Shown piece by piece: positions 1 through 6,711 of a stretch of DNA of 8,224 bases. The notes beneath the pieces are model-generated. The model had not been told where the DNA came from. It worked only from the letters and a program-made list of their open reading frames with translations, and searched no databases. The first letter of the stretch is position 1; each line of letters opens with the position of its first letter. Both the position numbers and the translations under genes were made by a program. Origin of the DNA: Bacteroides sp. (GTDB taxonomy: Bacteria > Bacteroidota > Bacteroidia > Bacteroidales > SM23-62); NCBI GenBank assembly GCA_030589965.1, contig JAUUZM010000126.1, forward strand, positions 1 to 8,224. The letters run 5' to 3'.

Positions 1-1550
1 CAATTTGGGATACGGCAGCCAACCCAAATTACAGAGAGACCAGAATGGAAGGGCGTACACTTGATAATGTCCGGAATACTTCTGAAAGAATTTACTCCGG
101 ATATGCAAACATTGAAGTTCCTGTCAATTTTACTGCTAAAGTGGGTGGCTGGTTCAAGGCAGGAGTCAAGTTTCAGAAATCCACACATGAAAGCGTCGAA
201 GATGTCTGGAGATCTCCCATTTATAGAGGTAGTGGTTATCGTGTTGACAGGTTTATCGATAATTATCCCGATTCACTCTTGTTAACCAGCCCCGGGGGAG
301 TTTCAATGATTAATTTTATCGACACTCTTCAAAGTGAATCTGATTTTCTTGGGGGACAGTCAAATTTTTACTTTCCTGCCAATGAAGAACGTCTAAGGCT
401 GGCATACGATTCTGACCGTGAAAATTTTGATTCTGATTCTACAAAAGGATTGCCGGACACCTATTATGCTGAGGAAATTGTCATGGCCGGATACGTCATG
501 TTCAGATTAAACATTGGCCGGAAATTAACCCTGATTCCAGGTTTGAGATATGAGGTGATGGAAGGAAAATATCAATCCTATGTTGTTGATGGTGTGTGGG
601 ATAGTTTTACTTCGGACGAGAAAAGTTCATCCAATAATTTTCCTGAATTCCTGCCTCATTTGCATGTTAAGTACGAGCCTTTGCCATGGATGGATGTCAG
701 GTTTGCTTTTAATAAAACTGTTTCAAGACCAAGATACAGCTACATCAGGCCTTATGGCGATATAAATTCAAATACCCAAACAATAAGCAGCGGGAATCCC
801 AGCCTGAAACAGGCAGTTTCTAGTAATTATGACCTGAATCTCGCTGTTTATGATGGAAGATTCGGCCTGTTTTCCATGGGCGCTTTTTATAAGGAAATCA
901 AGAGTAATTTTTACCGGCGGAATCATTTCATGCTATACAATGATTCCATAGCCGAAGTTTATGATTATCCGGATTACACAAATTATACACTTTCTCGGTT
1001 CGAGAATGCGGACTCAAAGGTTTGGGGAGTGGAGGTTGAGTTGCAATCGAACTTTAATTTTCTTCCATATCCCGTGAACGGACTGGTATTATCTCTCAAC
1101 TATGCCAGGCTATTTTCAGAGATGACTGTACAAAGTGCTATAAAATTCCAGGAAGTTATCGGCATTCATCCAATAACATTTCAACCTATCACTCAAACCG
1201 TAGTGGAGGAAACCTACCGAACGATCACAATGCCCGACCAGACCCCACATATCTTTAATGCTTCGCTGGGATATGACATCAAAGGCTTTTCTTCAAGGAT
1301 ATCCTTTATATACCAGGGCTTGAGAATTTCATCTGTTTCCAATACTGGTTTTGACAAGTATATTCTGGACACCTATCAGCTGGACGCCTCCCTGAAACAA
1401 AAGTTTGGAAAGCGCTTTTCTGCATACCTAAACCTTAATAACCTGTTTAACCTGAGAAAAGATATTAATTACAATTATAAATTATACTATAAAACAAGCG
1501 AGCAACAATGGGGAATGAACGTTTTCCTGGGTGTGATATTCGATTTGTAA
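1..1550 (+). CDS. TonB-dependent outer-membrane receptor, C-terminal beta-barrel part (5' end off the window)
   Basis: The reading frame is open from base 3, before the first ATG at 45 (residues IWDTAANPNYRETR precede that Met), so the gene starts outside the window and 45 is not its start. About 516 residues are visible, all beta-barrel: alternating strands with aromatic girdles, the segment AGYVMFRLNIGRKLTLIPGLRYE, then NKTVSRPRYSYIRPYG, GNPSLKQAVSSNYDLNL and GAFYKEIKSNFYRR, which are typical of Bacteroidota TonB-dependent receptors. The protein ends in FLGVIFDL, a usual barrel-closing strand. The N-terminal signal, any carboxypeptidase-like domain and the plug are not visible. Role by family: TonB/ExbBD-energised uptake of a ligand across the outer membrane. 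Barrel phrases look more like the FecA-like or TonB-Xanth-Caul class than SusC, but this is uncertain without the plug. No SusD-like gene follows; the next gene is a secreted beta-helix protein 22 nt downstream, so co-transcription and glycan uptake are likely but inferred. Confidence -1.
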   Translation, partial: IWDTAANPNYRETRMEGRTLDNVRNTSERIYSGYANIEVPVNFTAKVGGWFKAGVKFQKSTHESVEDVWRSPIYRGSGYRVDRFIDNYPDSLLLTSPGGVSMINFIDTLQSESDFLGGQSNFYFPANEERLRLAYDSDRENFDSDSTKGLPDTYYAEEIVMAGYVMFRLNIGRKLTLIPGLRYEVMEGKYQSYVVDGVWDSFTSDEKSSSNNFPEFLPHLHVKYEPLPWMDVRFAFNKTVSRPRYSYIRPYGDINSNTQTISSGNPSLKQAVSSNYDLNLAVYDGRFGLFSMGAFYKEIKSNFYRRNHFMLYNDSIAEVYDYPDYTNYTLSRFENADSKVWGVEVELQSNFNFLPYPVNGLVLSLNYARLFSEMTVQSAIKFQEVIGIHPITFQPITQTVVEETYRTITMPDQTPHIFNASLGYDIKGFSSRISFIYQGLRISSVSNTGFDKYILDTYQLDASLKQKFGKRFSAYLNLNNLFNLRKDINYNYKLYYKTSEQQWGMNVFLGVIFDL

Positions 1551-1572
1551 ACTAAACTAAAAATTAATAACC

Positions 1573-3192
1573 ATGAAAAAACTTTACCAGATCTCAATTG
1601 CATTGGCAATTGGTTTTTTATTATCAGCATCTCTTGCCAGTTCTCAGGATGAGATAAAGATTGCAGCGACCGATTTTACCGGAGGTGTTGTTGCATCCAT
1701 TCTAACGGATTCGATCGAAGCCATCCTTGCCCAGCGCGGAACAGAAGGAAAAGATTCAAATGTAGTATTCCTGCTTTCCAATGGTGGAGTGTATTTTGCT
1801 ACCCGTCCCATAACCAATTCCGGATTTCACCTGCGCCTGTATGCAGAAGATCCTGATGGCGCCAAACCCGTAATTCTCCTGAAACAAAATAGTGCGGGAG
1901 GCTGGAATAATATGCTCGATCTGCAGGATGATGCCACCTTTATGAATATTCATATTAATTCAATGAAGGGAGTGCCATCCGGTACGGACTATGATTCCAA
2001 CAAGAATGGAATTAAGAAAAACAATTCAAGAGTTGTTTTCGATGGATGTTATCTTGAAAGATCCAAACGTGCTACTGTATATATTACCGGATTGAATACG
2101 AAAGTATACCTCCGTAATTGCAGAATTGGAAACATGGGATCTGTTCCCGATGTGAGAGGATTCGGGGATGTTGTAGATTGTAGGAGCCTGGAAACCGACA
2201 CCGTTGTGGTCCAGAATTGCACTATGTATGATATTGGTTATCATATACTAAGAACCCATGGTAATCATGTCAAATATTTTAATTTCGATCATAATACCGG
2301 CGTAAACTGGTATAGTAGAGTTGCAGCCCCTATTTCTATGGGAACCGTTGGTGAAGCTTTCATAACCAATAATATCGCACAGAACCCTGATTATTTTGGA
2401 TCCAGCGACGCCTGGAATATCGAGTATGAGGATACTATTGATCAAACCAGCTTTGTAATGCTGGATACCTCATATTCTCTGGCACACAGTCTTGAGGGAA
2501 AAGTTACCGTCAGGAATAATAACTTCTTTTATGATGATGCGATACTTAATTTTTATAACACCCGCAGTGTTGTCAGGAAGCCCGGCGAAATCGCTAACAA
2601 CATTATTCCCATATTACAGGGAGATCCGGCTGACGCTTTCTTTGAAGAGCAGGTGGAATTCACCAAAGTGCCCCCAATGCTCGAGGGACTTCAGGACCTC
2701 ATTTATCCAACTGATGATCCGGCAGATGCCGAGAACAAACCTGCGATATTTGCTTTTGACACCATTATTGGGATACAGTTTATTGACGCAAGTTATCCAA
2801 CATCTTCCCTCTCATATACGGCCGCCGACAGAAGATTCCCCCTGGGTGATCTGAATTGGTTCCCTGAGCAGAAAGCAATTTGGGAAGCAGGCGCCTTTCC
2901 AGTTAGTGTTGAAGGGGTGAAAAGGAATTCTTTCAAAGGTGCATTTGCTGTGTATCCGAATCCTGCAGGCACAACAACTACAATGCAGTATTCCATGTCA
3001 GAACCGGGAGAATCACAAATAATGATCTATGATCTCAATGGCCGTTTGCTTCAAAGTGTGGAAAAAACAAATCTTGAGGCAGGAATCTACAAGGTCGAAA
3101 TTAGCCTGGAGGGTCTTGAGTCCGGAGCTTACCTGATTGTTCATAAGACAGGGTACGGAGTACACAATGCTACCTATTTAATTAAAAAATAG
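1573..3192 (+). CDS. Secreted parallel beta-helix protein with T9SS C-terminal sorting domain, function unknown
   Basis: 539 residues. A signal peptide is clear (MKK, hydrophobic core 8-20, likely cleavage ASS|Q after residue 24). Residues about 60-345 look like a right-handed parallel beta-helix: short strands with Asn/Asp/Gly turns and recurring units such as VVFDGCYLE, VYLRNCRIG, VVVQNCTMYD, AFITNNIAQ and VTVRNNNFF. This resembles DUF4957/DUF5123-type and PL6-like Bacteroidota proteins, as does the LGDLNW motif at 425-430. I cannot find a convincing polysaccharide lyase catalytic set, so a binding or structural role is as likely as an enzymatic one. Residues about 450-539 are a T9SS type A domain (YPNP at 461-464, IYDLNGRLL, AGIYKVEI, SGAYLIV, basic end LIKK), predicting export through the outer membrane and surface attachment or release. 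Start: ATG at 1573 after an A/T-rich leader, the usual Bacteroidota context, 22 nt after the receptor gene. Confidence -1.
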   Translation: MKKLYQISIALAIGFLLSASLASSQDEIKIAATDFTGGVVASILTDSIEAILAQRGTEGKDSNVVFLLSNGGVYFATRPITNSGFHLRLYAEDPDGAKPVILLKQNSAGGWNNMLDLQDDATFMNIHINSMKGVPSGTDYDSNKNGIKKNNSRVVFDGCYLERSKRATVYITGLNTKVYLRNCRIGNMGSVPDVRGFGDVVDCRSLETDTVVVQNCTMYDIGYHILRTHGNHVKYFNFDHNTGVNWYSRVAAPISMGTVGEAFITNNIAQNPDYFGSSDAWNIEYEDTIDQTSFVMLDTSYSLAHSLEGKVTVRNNNFFYDDAILNFYNTRSVVRKPGEIANNIIPILQGDPADAFFEEQVEFTKVPPMLEGLQDLIYPTDDPADAENKPAIFAFDTIIGIQFIDASYPTSSLSYTAADRRFPLGDLNWFPEQKAIWEAGAFPVSVEGVKRNSFKGAFAVYPNPAGTTTTMQYSMSEPGESQIMIYDLNGRLLQSVEKTNLEAGIYKVEISLEGLESGAYLIVHKTGYGVHNATYLIKK

Positions 3193-3204
3193 TATCCAAT
3201 GATA

Positions 3205-3240
3205 GGCTCCGGGAGCTGGATATTTGAATAGCCCGGAGCC
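3205..3240 (+). other. Perfect 9-bp GC-rich intergenic inverted repeat (RNA hairpin)
   Basis: GGCTCCGGG at 3205-3213 pairs exactly with CCCGGAGCC at 3232-3240 around an 18-nt AT-rich loop. It fills the middle of the 71-nt gap between the beta-helix and sulfatase genes and starts 12 nt after the stop codon. The stem is followed by ATCTTTACTG, not a proper U tract, so a full intrinsic terminator is doubtful. More likely roles are partial termination or protection of the upstream mRNA 3' end, which would lower expression of the sulfatase gene and the gene after it. The role is inferred; the pairing is seen directly. Confidence -1.
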
Positions 3241-3263
3241 ATCTTTACTGAATTCTTCATACT

Positions 3264-4781
3264 ATGAAAAGAATCAACTTGAGGAGGATGAGGCTAGCTC
3301 TTTTCCTCCTCATTTCTGCAACAATTATTTCCTGTAACAAGATATCTGAGAACAATCGCCCGAATATCCTGTTTATCATGTCTGACGACCAGTCTTGGAT
3401 GGATGTGGGAATCTATGGATGCGAAGCGATAAACACACCTGTACTGGACAAGCTTGCCCGGGAAGGTGCAGTGTTTTCGAATGCTTTCGCTGCTTCTGCT
3501 GGTTGTGCACCCAGCCGAGCATCCATTGTTACCGGACGGTTCCCCTGGGAATTGGAGGAAGCAGGCACACACTTCAGCAATTTCCCGAGAAAATTACAGG
3601 TTTACCCGGATATTCTTCAGGCCAATGGTTACGAAATAGGGGTCACGGGTAAGGGATGGGGACCGGGAAATTATGAAATTACGGGATGGGAACATAATCC
3701 TGCGGGACCCGAATTTAATGATATTCTATTCGACTCTGTTCCCTATACAGGTATTCATGAAATAGACTGCGCCTCAAATTTCAGGGAGTTCCTGAAAATC
3801 AGGGATAAAGACAAGCCATTTTGCATGTGGATAGGTTCCAGGGAACCACACGGGCCCCGGGAGTCAGGATCGGGCATCAGGGCAGGCAAAGATCCGGATG
3901 ATGTAGTGGTTGCCGGGTTTATTCCTGACACACCTGAGTCGCGCAGCGATCTGCTGGATTATTACATTGAAATTGAATTTTTCGACACTCAGCTCGGTAT
4001 TATCCTGGAAGATCTTGAGAAATCCGGAGAAAGGGAGAATACTCTGATTGTAGTTACCTCCGATAATGGGATGCCTTTCCAGCGGGCAAAAATAAATCTT
4101 TATGAATACGGAACTCATATGCCCATGGTAGTTAACTGGCCGGGGAAGGTCAAAAAAGGCAGGGTAATTGAAGACCTTGTCAGTTTTGTGGACCTGGCAC
4201 CCATGTTTCTTGAAGTAGCCGGACTTGATCCCCCGGAAGGGATGTCCGGAAAAAGCTTTAAGGATCTGCTTCTTTCAAACGAAGAGGGAATAATAGACCC
4301 GGAAAGACAGGAAGTATTTGCCTGTATGGAGCGCCACAGCCACCAGAGATACGATAACCTTGGATATCCCATGCGCTCGATCAGGAGTTATGAATACCTT
4401 TATATCAGAAATTTCAAACCGGACAGATGGCCAATGGGCGATTCCAGCATTGTATGGAGTGCAAAGAAAAGGTACCCTGAGACCACAGAAGGGGAAAAAT
4501 TATTTGAGATTACCTATGGGAAACGTCCCTCCGAAGAGCTATATAATATCATTATTGATCCATTCTGTCTGAATAATCTTGCTGATGACGCTGACCACAA
4601 GGGCATTAAATCAGATCTGCGAAATCGTTTAGATGAAAAATTAATCAGTCTTAATGATCCAAGAATGCATGACAACGGCGATATTTTTGAGAGCTACCCC
4701 ATATATGGATCCATGCGGGATGATCTTGGCGGCTTTAATAAGGAAGGTGAATACAACCCGGCATATCAAAATAAAAAGTAA
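3264..4781 (+). CDS. Lipoprotein S1-family sulfatase, heparan N-sulfatase (SGSH)-like
   Basis: 505 residues, full length for a type I sulfatase. The N-terminus is basic, then hydrophobic, ending in a lipobox ISC with Cys24, so it is a lipoprotein, probably in the periplasm because no acidic export signal follows the Cys. Metal and active-site features: NILFIMSDDQ (Asp41, Asp42), the formylglycine motif CAPSR (81-85, then ASIVTGR), Lys130, His196 in EPHGP, SDNG (Asp267, Asn268) and Lys275 in RAKINLYEYG. The C-terminal phrase ERH..QRYDNLGYPMRSIR with YLYIRNFKPDRWP is typical of SGSH-like sulfatases (I believe SulfAtlas S1_8). Cys81 must be oxidised by a maturase (anSME or FGE) encoded elsewhere. 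The usual GKWHLG motif reads GKGWGPG here, so that His is missing. It would remove sulfate from a glycan fragment; O- versus N-sulfate cannot be told. ATG 3264 is preferred over ATG 3288, whose GAGGAGG abuts the codon without spacing. Confidence -1.
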   Translation: MKRINLRRMRLALFLLISATIISCNKISENNRPNILFIMSDDQSWMDVGIYGCEAINTPVLDKLAREGAVFSNAFAASAGCAPSRASIVTGRFPWELEEAGTHFSNFPRKLQVYPDILQANGYEIGVTGKGWGPGNYEITGWEHNPAGPEFNDILFDSVPYTGIHEIDCASNFREFLKIRDKDKPFCMWIGSREPHGPRESGSGIRAGKDPDDVVVAGFIPDTPESRSDLLDYYIEIEFFDTQLGIILEDLEKSGERENTLIVVTSDNGMPFQRAKINLYEYGTHMPMVVNWPGKVKKGRVIEDLVSFVDLAPMFLEVAGLDPPEGMSGKSFKDLLLSNEEGIIDPERQEVFACMERHSHQRYDNLGYPMRSIRSYEYLYIRNFKPDRWPMGDSSIVWSAKKRYPETTEGEKLFEITYGKRPSEELYNIIIDPFCLNNLADDADHKGIKSDLRNRLDEKLISLNDPRMHDNGDIFESYPIYGSMRDDLGGFNKEGEYNPAYQNKK

Positions 4782-4790
4782 ATACCTTTT

Positions 4791-6674
4791 ATGAAGAACA
4801 AACGAGGGATTCCTCTTGTAGGAAAAATAATAGTTTTAACGCTCTTAATTAATTTTAATTCGGTTTTTGGAGCGACAATTCAGGTTGCTGAGTTACCAGA
4901 GATCTACCCGCTTAGTTCAGATTTTCGTGTAGTAATTGATTCTGTGGAAATTCCTGTAAGCGAATTCATAATTTATAATGAAATTCAATGTCACTATGCC
5001 TGGGTTGCCTTCGAAGGTTCCGTAAGCATTAAAGTAATTGCCAATGAAGACATCATCCAGCATAAAATAAGGCCCCTGCGGCAGGACATACAGCCCGATA
5101 TAGAAGGTCAAACACTGCAGCATACGCTTTCCAAACCGGAATTTCTGGATTATAACATAAATGAAAAGGAAATTCTTTTTCTTCTTGCCCTGCCCCTGGA
5201 AACAGACATGCCAGACCCAGGAAGCGATTCCGTCGTAAATATCATGGATTCAGGTATTGACAATACAGGTGCAACAGATGAAACAGATAAAATATCTCTG
5301 GCTATAAATCAGGCCGATCTATCGAACAAAATCCTCTATTTTCCAAAAGGTGTTTACATGATGAAACAGTTGGAAATTGCCAACGTAAATGGTTTGAATA
5401 TTTATTTGGCTGCCGGCGCGGTTTTAAGAGGAACAGGAAAGGGAACCGACTTTAATAAATGGAGTCCGGCATTAAAACCAGGGGACAAAGTAATTGATCA
5501 CTTCATATACATAGATAATTCAAGCAACATAAACATTAGCGGGAGAGGCACAATAGATCCTCGGGGTACGGAGGTACATAAGAGCCTCAATGGAGGGGAA
5601 CCAATTCATAGTATAAAAGAATCAACCATGAAAATAAGGGGCATAACCACCGAATCAAGCCAGAATGTGTTTATCGACGGCCTTCTCATTCGGGAATCCA
5701 GTTCCCAATCCGCCCCTTTTAAGGGTTGTGACAATGTCAGTATAAGCAATTCAATTACCATTAATTACCTGCACCTGAAAAACAGCGGTGGATTCAACTT
5801 CTGGGGATGCACAAACGGCCTGGTAAAAAACTGTTTCTATTACGGTGGTGATGACGGATTGAGCGCAAAGGCCCCAGAAGGCTATGACTGCCATCATCTT
5901 ACTTTTGAAAATTCTGTCATATATACACTTACCCGCGGAGTTACCTTCGGGATGCAGGGGGAGGAAGAAATGCATACGGTCGTATTCAGAAACATAGATG
6001 CCATTTCTACCAGGGATGGTATAGACTTCAAGCATAACTACGGGCAAGGCGACTGGCATAATATCCTGGTAGAAAATATTACCGTAGATGAAATTATCCA
6101 GGAGAATGGCAATTTAGGGAACCCCATTAATCTTCAGCTTAATGAAGGGGGTTCTATCAAAGACGTGACCATTAGAAATGTAATCATTCAGGATCCGGGA
6201 ACACCCGGGGGATTATATGGACAACATGTAGAGGGAAACCGTGCCGGTTACATTTCAAATATTTATTTTGAAAATGTAATGGTGGGTGGGATTCCATGGG
6301 TAGACCTGGCATCATCGCAACTCACCCTGGACTCATATGTTGATGACAGATCAATATTCTTTAACGGGAATCCTGCAAACCCAATACCGGTCTCTACCAA
6401 TAATCACTCCATCACTTCTCCTCTTGCCCAAAACTTCCCAAACCCATTTAGCCATACTACGGTGATCAATTATCATTTAACAGTAAACAGTAAGGTAATA
6501 CTATCAATATATGATGTTATGGGAAGGGAAATAAAAACATTGCTTAGTCAAAACCAAAATGCCGGAGAATATTCACTCCCATTTGATGCCAGTGGTTTGA
6601 CAAGTGGAATGTACATATACAAACTTAAGGCTGGTTCTTTTGAACAAAGTCGTAAAATGTGGCTGAAAAGATAA
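4791..6674 (+). CDS. Secreted GH28/GH49-like right-handed beta-helix glycoside hydrolase-like protein with T9SS tail
   Basis: 627 residues. Signal peptide at about 1-27 (KNKR, then a hydrophobic stretch ending SVFG). Residues about 28-140 form a beta-rich domain containing SVSIKVIANE and IRPLRQDIQPDIEG, a pattern I associate with the N-terminal domain of GH49-type and related enzymes. Residues about 147-190 match the beta-helix entry motif of GH28/pectate-lyase-3 proteins (DSGIDNTGATDETDKI, YFPKGVY). The helix runs to about 500 and carries GGDDGLSAK, with Asp354-Asp355 matching the GH28 catalytic DD. By eye against fungal endopolygalacturonase, NTD becomes NSG (331-333, exactly 23 residues before DD), GHG becomes TRG (381-383) and RIK becomes DFK (412-414). 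Substrate and even activity are therefore uncertain. Residues 543-627 are a T9SS type A domain (NFPNPF, IYDVMGREI, DASGLTSGMYIYKL, MWLKR end). It starts 9 nt after the sulfatase stop, so it is almost surely in the same operon. Confidence -1.
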   Translation: MKNKRGIPLVGKIIVLTLLINFNSVFGATIQVAELPEIYPLSSDFRVVIDSVEIPVSEFIIYNEIQCHYAWVAFEGSVSIKVIANEDIIQHKIRPLRQDIQPDIEGQTLQHTLSKPEFLDYNINEKEILFLLALPLETDMPDPGSDSVVNIMDSGIDNTGATDETDKISLAINQADLSNKILYFPKGVYMMKQLEIANVNGLNIYLAAGAVLRGTGKGTDFNKWSPALKPGDKVIDHFIYIDNSSNINISGRGTIDPRGTEVHKSLNGGEPIHSIKESTMKIRGITTESSQNVFIDGLLIRESSSQSAPFKGCDNVSISNSITINYLHLKNSGGFNFWGCTNGLVKNCFYYGGDDGLSAKAPEGYDCHHLTFENSVIYTLTRGVTFGMQGEEEMHTVVFRNIDAISTRDGIDFKHNYGQGDWHNILVENITVDEIIQENGNLGNPINLQLNEGGSIKDVTIRNVIIQDPGTPGGLYGQHVEGNRAGYISNIYFENVMVGGIPWVDLASSQLTLDSYVDDRSIFFNGNPANPIPVSTNNHSITSPLAQNFPNPFSHTTVINYHLTVNSKVILSIYDVMGREIKTLLSQNQNAGEYSLPFDASGLTSGMYIYKLKAGSFEQSRKMWLKR

Positions 6675-6685
6675 TCAGGAAGTCC

Positions 6686-6698
6686 AGAGTTTAACTCT
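6686..6698. terminator. Short palindrome between convergent genes, possible weak bidirectional terminator
   Basis: AGAGT-TTA-ACTCT is a perfect 5-bp hairpin with a 3-nt loop in the 37-nt gap between the two convergent operons. A competing 7-bp pairing joins CTCTCTG (6695-6701) to CAGAGAG (6723-6729), which lies in the end of the minus-strand gene. Neither has a strong T tract in either direction, so the position supports a terminator but the sequence only weakly does. Confidence -1.
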
Positions 6699-6711
6699 CT
6701 GTTTCGCTACC

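Noticed and set aside
45..47. ATG at 45 as the start of the receptor gene
   Set aside because: The frame is open upstream to the window edge, and the protein from 45 would be only a barrel with no signal peptide or plug, so this Met is internal.
1551..1572. Possible Bacteroidota promoter in the AT-rich gap after the receptor gene
   Set aside because: The 22-nt gap is too short and no convincing TTG/TAnnTTTG pair was seen in or just before it; it reads as a leader in an operon.
2492..2854. 120-codon open frame on the + strand inside the beta-helix gene
   Set aside because: It lies in another frame of a well-supported gene, has no recognisable domain and a composition typical of an out-of-frame shadow.
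3281..3290. GAGGAGG followed by ATG at 3288 as the true sulfatase start
   Set aside because: The purine run touches the ATG with no spacing, Bacteroidota rarely rely on Shine-Dalgarno sites, and starting at 3264 gives a better basic N-terminus before the lipobox. The mature protein is the same either way.
5751..6059. 102-codon open frame on the - strand inside the GH28-like gene
   Set aside because: It is antisense to the catalytic beta-helix region, with no domain or leader; a shadow frame.
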